DNA of 64,000 nt from Fusibacter_D sp033549245 (lineage in GTDB: Bacteria; Bacillota; Clostridia; Peptostreptococcales; Acidaminobacteraceae), in NCBI GenBank assembly GCA_033549245.1, contig JAWSUW010000001.1, positions 1 to 64,000 of the forward strand, read 5' to 3'. The position numbers and the translations under genes were made by a program. A model generated the notes under the pieces. The model was not told the origin of the DNA, did no database searches, and worked only from the letters and a program-made list of their open reading frames with translations. Within the stretch, counting starts at the first letter, position 1. Each line of letters starts with the position of its first letter. This document shows, piece by piece, positions 17,342 to 25,629 of this stretch.

Positions 17342-18676
17342 ATGGATATGTTTGAAATGCTCGCTCAAAAGCAGCTTGAGAACCAGGCTCCCTTAGCTGA
17401 GCGAATGAAACCGGAGTCGCTGGATGACTTCTTTGGGCAAGAAAAGATTTTGGGCAGTGAGAAATTATTGACCAAACTCATCAAAACAGACCGTTTGGGA
17501 TCGATTTTACTGTATGGCCCTCCGGGAAGCGGCAAGACGTCACTGGCAAAAATCATCGCCAAGACTACAGAGGCGGCCTTTATGAGTCTCAATGCCGTCA
17601 CAGCGGGAGTCAAAGATATCCGCGAAATGGTTCAGGTTGCAAAAGATAATTTGGCTATGTATCAAAAAAGGACGCTCCTATTTATAGATGAGATCCATAG
17701 ATTCAACAAGAGCCAGCAGGATGCTTTGCTTCCATTCGTCGAGGATGGGACGATCATACTCATTGGTGCGACAACAGAAAATCCTTATTTTGAAGTGAAT
17801 GGTGCCTTGATTTCCAGATCATCCGTCTTCAGGATGGAGAAGCTGACGGTTGAGAACCTTATGAGTATTATGCTTAGAGCTCTAAAGGATGAACAAAAAG
17901 GGCTTGGAGGTTTGAGTGTCAAGATATCCGAGGAAGTTCTCCTATACATCGCAGAAATGTCATCAGGTGATGCCAGACGTGCCCTCAATATATTGGAACT
18001 TTCTGTACTTTCAAAAGCAGACCTTTCAGATGAACTCGTCATTACTTTTGATGATGTCGATGAATGCATGCAGATGAAACATACCCCATATGACAAAGAT
18101 GGAGACAATCATTACGATAACACTTCAGCGTTTATCAAGAGTATGCGTGGATCGGACCCTGATGCGGCACTTTTTTATCTCGGTAAAATGATTTATGGTG
18201 GAGAAGATCCAAGATTTATCGCCAGAAGAATTGTCATTTGCGCTTCTGAGGATGTCGGAAATGCCGATCCAATGGCTCTTGTCGTGGCGAACAGTGCCGC
18301 ACAGGCAGTGGACTTCATAGGGATGCCGGAAGGCAGGATTCTGCTGGCTCAAGCCGCTTCATATGTGGCGTCAGCACCCAAATCCAATGCATCCTATATG
18401 GGAATCAATGAAGTCATGAACGATATTGCCACAATGGAAACCGGAACCATGCCTTATTATTTAAAGGACGGGACGAGTCTGAAACTTGAAAGGCAATATG
18501 GTGACACAGGAAAAATGGAAAGATACAAATACCCTCATGATTTTGACCAGAACTATGTGAATCAGCAGTATTTACCCGACCGGATCAAAGAAAAAAAATA
18601 TTACAGTCCTTCTGATAACGGACATGAGAAAATCATCAAAGCATATCTTGAACGTACGAAATATAACAAACCATAA
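17342..18676 (+). CDS. rarA: Replication-associated recombination protein A (AAA+ ATPase)
   Basis: A 444-residue MgsA/WRNIP1-family ATPase that acts at stalled replication forks with SSB. Walker A is GPPGSGKTSL (about residues 59-68), Walker B is LLFIDEIHRF, and sensor residues follow in LIGATTENPYF. The C-terminal tetramerisation domain includes ISRSSVF and YMGINEVMNDI. Length and motif order are typical of the family. It follows the FadR-type gene closely and precedes the pilus cluster by about 65 bases. Confidence 0.95.
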   Translation: MDMFEMLAQKQLENQAPLAERMKPESLDDFFGQEKILGSEKLLTKLIKTDRLGSILLYGPPGSGKTSLAKIIAKTTEAAFMSLNAVTAGVKDIREMVQVAKDNLAMYQKRTLLFIDEIHRFNKSQQDALLPFVEDGTIILIGATTENPYFEVNGALISRSSVFRMEKLTVENLMSIMLRALKDEQKGLGGLSVKISEEVLLYIAEMSSGDARRALNILELSVLSKADLSDELVITFDDVDECMQMKHTPYDKDGDNHYDNTSAFIKSMRGSDPDAALFYLGKMIYGGEDPRFIARRIVICASEDVGNADPMALVVANSAAQAVDFIGMPEGRILLAQAASYVASAPKSNASYMGINEVMNDIATMETGTMPYYLKDGTSLKLERQYGDTGKMERYKYPHDFDQNYVNQQYLPDRIKEKKYYSPSDNGHEKIIKAYLERTKYNKP

Positions 18677-18743
18677 GATTATCAATACTTTGTAAAGGGT
18701 ATAAATTTTAAAATGAGATTTCAATATGAATAAGGTGGTAGTT

Positions 18744-19790
18744 ATGGATAATAATAAAGTACTCAATCATTCTGACCTGGCTCTTTTTTGTTACCAATAC
18801 TCTGTGGTGTTAAAATCTGGGATTCCCTATTTGGAAGCAGTTCATTTATTGGCTGAAGATGTGATTGATGAAAAGATGAAGAGCTACGCGACCTCGATTG
18901 CAGAACAAGTCGAAAAGGGCGTGTTGCTTTCGGAGGCATTTGATCTGCAATCGGTCTTTCCTGTTTACACCATTGAAATGATAAGAATAGCTGAGATGTC
19001 GGGAAAGTTGCCGGAAGTATTTGAAAGGCTTTCAGACTATTACGAACAAAGTGATCAGATCAAGCAAAAAATCAAAAGTGCCTTGACCTATCCGGTTGTT
19101 CTGATCGCACTGATGACTGGGGTCATCTTGCTGCTTGTCGTAAAGATTTTACCGATTTTCCACGATATACTTCTTTCTGTTGGAGGAACAGTTCCAGGTG
19201 CAACTCAGGCCATACTCAATGTCAGTATGTGGCTTCAGAGTGGAACTTTCATCATACTTGGACTAATCGGACTTGTTGTTATTTCGATTTTGTTTGTGAT
19301 GAGCAATAAATCACAAAAATCACGCCGCGACAGATGGATGCTTAACCTCCCTGTTGTCAACAAACTTTACAAACTATCTGTAACCATCAAGTTCGCAAAA
19401 GCGTTGTCCATGTTGATCCATAGTGGTATGGACATCGATAAATCTTTTGAGATGATTGTTCCTTTGGTGGATAATGAACACATTGCCAATGACTTGAAAG
19501 AGAGTCTGGTTTCAATTGAAAATGGTGAAGATTACGAAACTGCACTTAAAAATATCGGGGTATTTCCTGAACTGTTTTTGAAGATGATGCGGATTGGACG
19601 TAAAACCGGTTCGCTTGAACAGACACTGGATCGCATCTCAGGAATCTATGACAAGGAACTCACCAGAAAGCTCCAAAAGTTCTCTGCATCAATAGAACCG
19701 GCACTTGTGATCATCTTATCGGTTGTGGTTGGAGCCATCATGCTCCTTGTGATGTTGCCACTCATCAACATTATGTCTTCCATCGGATAG
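18744..19790 (+). CDS. pilC: Type IV pilus inner-membrane platform protein (PilC/GspF)
   Basis: A 348-residue T2SSF-family protein with the expected two cytoplasmic helical repeats and three membrane segments: about VVLIALMTGVILLLVV, FIILGLIGLVVISILFV, and the C-terminal VIILSVVVGAIMLLVMLP. It forms the platform on which the pilus motor ATPases act. The ATG at 18744 follows AAGGTGG (18732-18738). An in-frame ATG at 18726 lies before the ribosome binding site and is rejected. First gene of a pilus cluster that lacks a visible pilB. Confidence 0.9.
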   Translation: MDNNKVLNHSDLALFCYQYSVVLKSGIPYLEAVHLLAEDVIDEKMKSYATSIAEQVEKGVLLSEAFDLQSVFPVYTIEMIRIAEMSGKLPEVFERLSDYYEQSDQIKQKIKSALTYPVVLIALMTGVILLLVVKILPIFHDILLSVGGTVPGATQAILNVSMWLQSGTFIILGLIGLVVISILFVMSNKSQKSRRDRWMLNLPVVNKLYKLSVTIKFAKALSMLIHSGMDIDKSFEMIVPLVDNEHIANDLKESLVSIENGEDYETALKNIGVFPELFLKMMRIGRKTGSLEQTLDRISGIYDKELTRKLQKFSASIEPALVIILSVVVGAIMLLVMLPLINIMSSIG

Positions 19791-19802
19791 TGAGGAATGA
19801 AT

Positions 19803-20108
19803 ATGAGTAAGCTGAATAAAGTTGCATTCACTTTACTTTTGATTATCGTGATTGCAATCTTCACACAATCCTTCATTGGCGTCAGTCGTTTTGACGGCTA
19901 TTCTGAAGATGAAAGAATCGAAGCACTTGAGACAGCGGTCACCAAAGCGGCTGTACAGTGTTATGCAATAGAAGGCAGCTATCCTCCGGATATTGAATAT
20001 CTGGCTGAAAATTATGGATTGGTTGTCAACAAGGATGCCTATTTTTATCATTATGAGACTGTGGCATCCAACATACTCCCAATCATAGCGGTCTACAAGA
20101 AATGGTAG
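19803..20108 (+). CDS. Small pilin-like membrane-anchored protein
   Basis: A 101-residue protein with one N-terminal hydrophobic helix (VAFTLLLIIVIAIFTQSFI) and a short extracytoplasmic region containing AVQCYAIEGSYPPDIEYLAE, a pattern common in Gram-positive pseudopilins. It has no prepilin peptidase glycine and no Glu at position 5, so it may stay membrane-anchored. The ATG at 19803 is chosen because TGAGGA (19791-19796) is too close to the ATG at 19797. It lies between pilC and two prepilins. Confidence 0.72.
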   Translation: MSKLNKVAFTLLLIIVIAIFTQSFIGVSRFDGYSEDERIEALETAVTKAAVQCYAIEGSYPPDIEYLAENYGLVVNKDAYFYHYETVASNILPIIAVYKKW

Positions 20109-20115
20109 GTGTCTT

Positions 20116-20616
20116 ATGCTAAAAAAACTGAAAGACAATGAAAAAGGATACAGTTTGGTTGAGATGGCAGTGGGGATGTTGCTCCTACTCGTTTTCGGTA
20201 CAGCCCTTTTCACATTGACAGCTTCAAGTGCAGGATCGTATGAGCGCTTGGTGAATGAGAAAGAAGTCGATACGGAATTTAGAATCGCCTCATCATACCT
20301 GACAACAAAGCTCAGACAAAATGATAGGGCTGGAGCTGTGGAACTGGTCATGCAAGATAACGAACCAAAAGTCGCCATCAAAATTTCAGAAGAATTGTCC
20401 GGAGAAATTTATGAGACATGGATTTATGTGACTGACGGATTTTTAAAAGAAGTCATGATTCCATCCGGTATGGAATTTGACGAAGATTTTGCTTTTACAA
20501 TCGCTGAAATAGATAAAATGGCACTGTTGGATGAAGAAAATGTGATAGGCATCGAACTGTTCAAAGAAGGATCGGCTTCGCAACTGTTCTGGGTTGCCTT
20601 GATGACCGATCGGTAG
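20116..20616 (+). CDS. Type IV prepilin-like protein
   Basis: A 166-residue protein with a class III leader: basic MLKKLKDNEKG, then YSLVEMAVGMLLLLVFG, with the Gly before the cleavage site and Glu at mature position 5. The remainder is extracytoplasmic and has no recognised fold beyond a minor-pilin outline. It should be processed by a PilD peptidase encoded elsewhere. Seven bases separate it from the upstream pilin-like gene. Confidence 0.82.
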   Translation: MLKKLKDNEKGYSLVEMAVGMLLLLVFGTALFTLTASSAGSYERLVNEKEVDTEFRIASSYLTTKLRQNDRAGAVELVMQDNEPKVAIKISEELSGEIYETWIYVTDGFLKEVMIPSGMEFDEDFAFTIAEIDKMALLDEENVIGIELFKEGSASQLFWVALMTDR

Positions 20617-20630
20617 CGGGAGGATCTGAC

Positions 20631-21059
20631 ATGAAAAGAAAAAAAGGTTTTTCATTAGTTGAAATCCTGTTATCCATAGCGGTTTTCTCAATTCTCTCTG
20701 TGTTTGTGTTGCAAATGTTCTCAACGGCACAAAATCTCAATGTGGCTGCAAGGGAACTGGATCAGAGCGTTCTTGTGGCGGAATCGATATTTGAAAGGAT
20801 CCAAGCTGCACAGTCTTTCGAGTCGCTGGGAGGACAAGTGGACGGTTCATTGATGAAGCTTCATTATGATGAAGATTGGAAAAATATCACAGTATCCGAA
20901 ATGACGCCACCATATAAAGTCATCGTCCAAAAACAGGATGTGCAGGCGTTCAATCATGTTGTCACGAGTTATCAATTGCAGGTCATTAAAACAGATCCGT
21001 CGGATCAAGTTGGGGAGTCGGTGTTATATGAACTTGAAATGGAAATCTATTACAGGTAA
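20631..21059 (+). CDS. Type IV prepilin-like protein (PilV/minor pilin type)
   Basis: A 142-residue protein with leader MKRKKG and methylation/cleavage motif FSLVEILLSIAVFSILSVF, a typical N-methylated pilin helix with Glu5. The mature part is short, with a 'VAESIFERIQ' helix like PilV-type minor pilins. GGGAGG precedes the ATG. Its 3' end overlaps the PilX-like gene by 32 bases. Confidence 0.83.
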   Translation: MKRKKGFSLVEILLSIAVFSILSVFVLQMFSTAQNLNVAARELDQSVLVAESIFERIQAAQSFESLGGQVDGSLMKLHYDEDWKNITVSEMTPPYKVIVQKQDVQAFNHVVTSYQLQVIKTDPSDQVGESVLYELEMEIYYR

Positions 21060-21639
21060 TAACGGACAAAGAGGCAGCTCGTCGGTTTTGGTCATCATGG
21101 TACTTTTGATGTTGATCACTTTTGGTGTGCTTGCCATGATGACTTCATATTCTGGTCTCAAGATTTCCAGAAAAAACGCCGAATGGACACAGGCTTTTTA
21201 TAAACTGGAAAGTATGGCTGGAAATCATTTGGCTGAAATTGAAACTCATATAATCTATTCGGCCGATTTTGCCGATGAATATATACAGGAGATGAGATAT
21301 AAAGAACCTTCGCCTCAAGGTTTTGATTACCCTTGGCAAGATGAAGTCTACAAGAAATGGCTGGTATCTTCTGAAGAGGATGCACTCAAGGACGAAATCA
21401 GGCAATGGATATTTGAAAAGACTCTGACGGAATCGCTCGAGCAGATGAATATTGAATATGAATTGAAAATCGATTCAAAAGGCACTCTAGCATTCATATC
21501 GATATCAGATGACAATCGTCATTTCCTGACTCGTCTACAGATTGAGGACAAAGAAATCGCACTTTTGGAATGGAGAGAAGTTCCCGAAGTGTTTGAGTAT
21601 GACGAAATATTGGAATTTACAGATCCAGGGGGAAATTAA
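21028..21639 (+). CDS. PilX-like pilus assembly protein
   Basis: A 203-residue protein with a polar N-terminus, then GSSSVLVIMVLLMLITFGVL, resembling the PilX N-terminal segment of minor pilins that lack the glutamate. The mature region is acidic, with no known domain. The ATG at 21028 follows GGGGAG (21012-21017); a longer frame back to 20938 lacks a ribosome binding site and overlaps the prepilin further. pilT follows 2 bases after its stop. Confidence 0.72.
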   Translation: MNLKWKSITGNNGQRGSSSVLVIMVLLMLITFGVLAMMTSYSGLKISRKNAEWTQAFYKLESMAGNHLAEIETHIIYSADFADEYIQEMRYKEPSPQGFDYPWQDEVYKKWLVSSEEDALKDEIRQWIFEKTLTESLEQMNIEYELKIDSKGTLAFISISDDNRHFLTRLQIEDKEIALLEWREVPEVFEYDEILEFTDPGGN

Positions 21640-21641
21640 TC

Positions 21642-22700
21642 ATGTATGACATTGTGGAATTGCTTAAACAAGCTGTTATAAAAAATGCATCAGACCTGTT
21701 CATTACAGTTGGTGTGGCACCAACACTCAAAATACATGGCAATCATGTGGCTTGTGGAGAAGACAAATTGACACCGATCGACTCGGAGCGACTGGTCAAA
21801 TCCCTGTTCACAAAAGATGAACATTATGGAGAATTTTTAGCCTATGGTGAGAAGGATTTCTCATTCTCGCTCAGAGGTGTGGGAAGATTCAGAATCGATG
21901 CCTATACTCAAAGGGGTTCCCATGCGGCAGCGATCAGGGTACTCAAATTTGATCAACTCGATCCGGAAGCGCTTATGATTCCGAGTTCAGTGCTGGATAT
22001 CAGAAAGAAAACCAAAGGTCTTGTTTTGATTACTGGACCAACCGGCAGTGGAAAATCCACGACTCTATCTTGCATCATTGAGTTGATCAACAAAGAGCGT
22101 GCTTGTCATATTTTGACACTTGAAGATCCGATAGAATACATCCACAAGCATGATAAAAGCATTGTGGATCAGCGTGAAATCGGCATTGACACCAGAAGTT
22201 ATGCAGATGCACTGAGATCTGCACTCAGGCAGGCTCCTGATGTCATTTTGATCGGTGAGATGAGAGATTATGAAACCATGGCGATCGTACTTACCGCCGC
22301 CGAGACCGGACATCTCGTGTTTTCAACGCTCCATACTATTGGCGCCGCAAAAACCATCGACCGTATCATAGATGTATTTCCGCCAAACCAGCAACAACAA
22401 GTGCGGGTACAACTTTCAACCGTGCTCCAAGGTGTCGTCTCGCAACAATTGATTCCATCAGAGAAACTTGGAAGAGTACCAGCATTTGAAATCATGACTA
22501 TGAACCACGCCATCAGAAATATGGTCAGGGAAGGTAAAGTGCATCAAATCGATTCGGCGATACATTCCGGTAGATCAGAAGGAATGGTCGGTATGGATTC
22601 CAGTCTGGCACGTATGGCAAATGAGGGACTAATCACTATCGAAGAAGCTTTGCTTCATTGTATAAATCATGATACAATCAAAAGATATCTCAAAGATTAA
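21642..22700 (+). CDS. pilT: Pilus retraction ATPase PilT
   Basis: A 352-residue hexameric motor ATPase that depolymerises type IV pili. Walker A is GPTGSGKST (about residues 131-139). The Asp box is TLEDPIEY, Walker B is DVILIGEMRD, and the His box is STLHTIGAAKTIDRIIDVFP. All catalytic elements are intact, in contrast to the paralogue at 38193. GGGGG lies before the ATG. It is last of the pilus genes, and the secreted transglutaminase follows. Confidence 0.95.
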   Translation: MYDIVELLKQAVIKNASDLFITVGVAPTLKIHGNHVACGEDKLTPIDSERLVKSLFTKDEHYGEFLAYGEKDFSFSLRGVGRFRIDAYTQRGSHAAAIRVLKFDQLDPEALMIPSSVLDIRKKTKGLVLITGPTGSGKSTTLSCIIELINKERACHILTLEDPIEYIHKHDKSIVDQREIGIDTRSYADALRSALRQAPDVILIGEMRDYETMAIVLTAAETGHLVFSTLHTIGAAKTIDRIIDVFPPNQQQQVRVQLSTVLQGVVSQQLIPSEKLGRVPAFEIMTMNHAIRNMVREGKVHQIDSAIHSGRSEGMVGMDSSLARMANEGLITIEEALLHCINHDTIKRYLKD

Positions 22701-22722
22701 TTTATGGAAAGCAGGTGATGAC

Positions 22723-23520
22723 ATGTTGCGAAAAAGTATATTACTATTGATTTTGGTAAGCATGTTTCTTGTTGGCGATTTCGGATTCTCCGAGGTCAAA
22801 CCGATAGTAGACGATTCGGAAAAAAATCTTGGAATCGTTCATATAACCTATAAAAAAGCAGATGCAGCCATCTATAAAGTATTGGTCACAAAAGATGACA
22901 AAAAAATTTCATATCCATTCAAAGCGGATGGTGTCACAGAATCATTTCCACTTCAGCTAGGCAACGGCACATACAAAGTCGGTCTTTTAAAGAATGTGGG
23001 CGGCACCAAATATGCATATGTCTCTTCGAAGACAATCGTCCTGGATCTGAAAGATCCGAACATCGTTTATTTGAATTCGGTACAAAACGTCAATTGGAAC
23101 GAAGAGAATGAATCGATTGTATTCGGTAAAGAACTGATCAGACCGACATCTTTCATGAGCACGAAAATCAGAACGCTATATGATTATGTGGTGAAAAATG
23201 TCTCGTATGATTATGATAAAATACCGACTCTCACTGCAGAGTATGTTCCAGACATCGATCAGACTTATGCAGACCTAAAAGGAATCTGTTACGATTACAG
23301 TGCGCTTTTTGCCAGTATCAAAAGAAGTCAAGGTGTTCCGACCAAACTTGTCAAAGGGTATTCCAAATTTGTGGATGGCTATCATGCTTGGAATGAAATC
23401 TATGTGGACGGGGATTGGTACATTATCGATTCGACAGTGGACGCCACGTTGACCGGGGCGAAAATATTCGTGAGAATGTACAAAAGTACAGACGATTATA
23501 CAAAAGTATATGAGTATTGA
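22723..23520 (+). CDS. Secreted transglutaminase-like protein
   Basis: A 265-residue protein with an N-terminal signal peptide (MLRKSILLLILVSMFLVGDF). The C-terminal transglutaminase core has a complete Cys-His-Asp triad: Cys in LKGICYDYSALF, His in GYHAWNEI, Asp in WYIIDSTVDA. The middle domain is beta-rich and not recognised. It may cross-link, hydrolyse or process surface proteins, possibly pilus components given its position, but no substrate is shown. The ATG at 22723 follows CAGGTGATG; a longer frame from 22669 overlaps pilT and has no ribosome binding site. Confidence 0.83.
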   Translation: MLRKSILLLILVSMFLVGDFGFSEVKPIVDDSEKNLGIVHITYKKADAAIYKVLVTKDDKKISYPFKADGVTESFPLQLGNGTYKVGLLKNVGGTKYAYVSSKTIVLDLKDPNIVYLNSVQNVNWNEENESIVFGKELIRPTSFMSTKIRTLYDYVVKNVSYDYDKIPTLTAEYVPDIDQTYADLKGICYDYSALFASIKRSQGVPTKLVKGYSKFVDGYHAWNEIYVDGDWYIIDSTVDATLTGAKIFVRMYKSTDDYTKVYEY

Positions 23521-23537
23521 TGGATAAGGAGTAAGTT

Positions 23538-24083
23538 ATGGTAGTTGTTTTTTTCGCGGAAGGTTTTGAGGAAGTCGAGGCTCTTGCAACTGTAGATGTG
23601 CTGAGACGTGCAAAGATAGAAGTGAAAATGATAGGCATCCATGAAAAACTGGTGAGAGGTTCCCATGGCATCAGTGTTGAAATGGATGGTGGTTTTGAGG
23701 ACATTGGGTCAATTGATAATGTCCAGTGTATCGTACTCCCTGGTGGAATACCTGGAGCCACCAATCTAAAAGCAAGTGCGAAAGTTGGAGAATGGCTTAA
23801 AAAAGCAGAGTCAAATGGAAAATATGTGGCTGCGATTTGTGCGGCGCCAATTGTCATAGGTCATTTTGGAATTATGGAAGGCAAGAAATTTACCTGTTAT
23901 CCTAGCTTTGAAAAAGAATTGCCAAATCATTTGCATATTCCTGAATCGGTTGTTACGGACGGCAAATTGATTACAGCAAAAGGCGTAGGTGTGGCCTTGG
24001 ATTTCGGACTGGAAATTGTTAAACATCTTAAAGATCCAATCACCAGTGATACACTTAGAGCGCAGATGATGATGAGGAATTAA
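23538..24083 (+). CDS. DJ-1/PfpI family protein (YajL-like)
   Basis: A 181-residue class I glutamine amidotransferase-like protein. The nucleophile elbow Cys lies in VAAICAAPIVIG, and the conserved Glu is in FAEGFEEVEA at the N-terminus. The closest family outline is YajL/ThiJ/DJ-1, associated with protein deglycation or oxidative stress response; the in vivo substrate is uncertain. AAGGAG precedes the ATG. It is followed by a bidirectional terminator. Confidence 0.88.
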   Translation: MVVVFFAEGFEEVEALATVDVLRRAKIEVKMIGIHEKLVRGSHGISVEMDGGFEDIGSIDNVQCIVLPGGIPGATNLKASAKVGEWLKKAESNGKYVAAICAAPIVIGHFGIMEGKKFTCYPSFEKELPNHLHIPESVVTDGKLITAKGVGVALDFGLEIVKHLKDPITSDTLRAQMMMRN

Positions 24084-24089
24084 AAAATA

Positions 24090-24120
24090 AGAGTATGCGT
24101 AGGCATGCTCTAATTTTTTT
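24090..24120. terminator. Intrinsic terminator between convergent genes
   Basis: AGAGTATGC (24090-24098) pairs with GCATGCTCT (24103-24111), with a GTAG loop, followed by AATTTTTTTT. It is preceded by an A-rich stretch, so it can also serve the minus-strand gene ending at 24120. Confidence 0.85.
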
Positions 24121-24992
24121 TAGTCCAATTTTCTCCAGTATATGCTTTTGGCGCCTTTGGTAGTTGAGCCTTTCGCAGTGAAATCCTCTTCTTTCGAACC
24201 TGTACCGACACTGATGACGAGCACATAATGTTCGTAGAGTCCTCCGAGCGTGTTGTCAGATGGACTTCTAAGGTCTTCGTAAGTTGCAGCGGCTGTACCA
24301 GCTAGTGACTTGATGTATAGTGTTCCGAGCTCCTTCGACCGTTCTTCGCTGGTGCCAGGTTTAACAATGATTGCCACACCGAGCGTGTCACCCTGAGGAA
24401 TGATTGTAGCTCTTTCTACATCTATGTTTTTCTTGATTTCGTCCGTCGCAATGCCAATCATGGTTTCTGTGACCGGATATAATACTTCGGGTGAGTCTTT
24501 GTCCGGATCGGTATCCGTACCAAATCCTGCCGGACCACCATCGAGTGAATCCTTGCCCTCGAGATTGACATCGAGCTCGTCATAAGGTGTTGCAAATCTA
24601 AGTATTGCTATTATCAGCAGGATTGATATGATCAAAAATACCAAATGTCTTATTTTAAATTTGTATTTCTTCTTCTCAGTGTCTTCAGGTAGTATTCCTT
24701 CTTCTGAGAGCTTGCGCTCCAGTCTTGTTTTTGTGGCTTCGAATCTGTCGACAACACCCGAGACTTCATCGGCATTGATCAGCTCGATGGCTTGATTGCA
24801 AATAGTGAGCGCTTCAGTCAAACGGTGTCTTTTTTCAAGGAGTCGGATGGCACTTTCATAGGTTTTTGAGATTTTAGGTGTATATTTCTCAAAAATTTCA
24901 AGGTAAATGCCAAGAGCAATTTCTTCATTGATCATTTCCATTTTTTGAGCTTTTTGTGTGAGTATATAGAGTTCGTTAGTTTTTTCAGACAT
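24120..24992 (-). CDS. Uncharacterised single-pass membrane protein
   Basis: A 290-residue protein I do not recognise. Residues 1-110 are helical with a TPR-like flavour (EALTICNQAIELINADE), then a basic stretch YKFKIRHL and one membrane helix (about 115-132). The remaining 155 residues should be outside the cell; they start with an acidic Gly/Asp/Pro linker and continue as an alpha/beta segment. Topology (N-in, C-out) is inferred from the positive residues before the helix. AGGGGTG precedes the ATG. It stands alone on the minus strand. Confidence 0.7.
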   Translation of the reverse strand: MSEKTNELYILTQKAQKMEMINEEIALGIYLEIFEKYTPKISKTYESAIRLLEKRHRLTEALTICNQAIELINADEVSGVVDRFEATKTRLERKLSEEGILPEDTEKKKYKFKIRHLVFLIISILLIIAILRFATPYDELDVNLEGKDSLDGGPAGFGTDTDPDKDSPEVLYPVTETMIGIATDEIKKNIDVERATIIPQGDTLGVAIIVKPGTSEERSKELGTLYIKSLAGTAAATYEDLRSPSDNTLGGLYEHYVLVISVGTGSKEEDFTAKGSTTKGAKSIYWRKLD

Positions 24993-25070
24993 GATTTCAC
25001 CCCTAATACATTATCGGCAAAAATAGATAAAGTGTTAACAATTTATTCAAAACTTTATGATGATATAAAG

Positions 25071-25099
25071 TTGACGCTTTTAATCGGATATATTATAAT
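25071..25099 (+). promoter_or_regulatory. Sigma-A promoter of the Rrf2-iscS-iscU module
   Basis: TTGACG (25071-25076), a 17-bp spacer, then TATAAT (25094-25099). An imperfect inverted repeat CTTAGT-AAACA-ACTAGG (25111-25127) lies just downstream, over the expected transcription start, and could be the binding site of the Rrf2 protein it drives. Confidence 0.75.
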
Positions 25100-25147
25100 G
25101 AATATGATTTCTTAGTAAACAACTAGGGATTAAAGGAGTGTATTGAT

Positions 25148-25609
25148 TTGAAATTATCAACACGAGGCAGATACGGTTTAAAAGCGATGTTTGATTTGGC
25201 GCTTTACTACGGTGAAGGCCCGATATCACTAACGAATATTGCCGAAAGACAGGCGATATCGGTCAATTATTTGGAACAATTGATTTCACCGCTCAGAAAA
25301 GCTGGATTGGTGGAGAGTGTACGCGGAGCTCAAGGTGGTTACATGTTATCGAGAACTCCAGGCACCATAACAGTAGGAAGCATTTTGACCACTCTTGAAG
25401 GGCCACTTGCTCCGACGGATTGTGTTGTCATAGATGGTGGAGATGACCTTTGCGATCACTCTGGATATTGCGTGACCAAAGTCATTTATGAAAAGATTTA
25501 TGAAAGCATTACCAGTGTAGTCAACTCTATAACTTTACAGCATATGATCGATGATTACGAACAAAATCAAGGTCAGACGATTGTGCATACTATTTGTGAA
25601 TGCAAGTAG
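25148..25609 (+). CDS. Rrf2/IscR-family transcriptional regulator
   Basis: A 153-residue winged-helix regulator (STRGRYGLKAMFDLAL start, AISVNYLEQLI recognition helix). Three cysteines in APTDC, DDLCDHSGYC match the iron-sulfur ligands of IscR-type proteins, so it probably senses Fe-S status and represses the iscS-iscU genes that follow. The start is TTG at 25148 after AAAGGAG (25132-25138). It overlaps the earliest possible frame of iscS but ends 20 bases before the preferred iscS start. Confidence 0.9.
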   Translation: MKLSTRGRYGLKAMFDLALYYGEGPISLTNIAERQAISVNYLEQLISPLRKAGLVESVRGAQGGYMLSRTPGTITVGSILTTLEGPLAPTDCVVIDGGDDLCDHSGYCVTKVIYEKIYESITSVVNSITLQHMIDDYEQNQGQTIVHTICECK

Positions 25610-25629
25610 ATTTCGGGGAGGGTATCACT

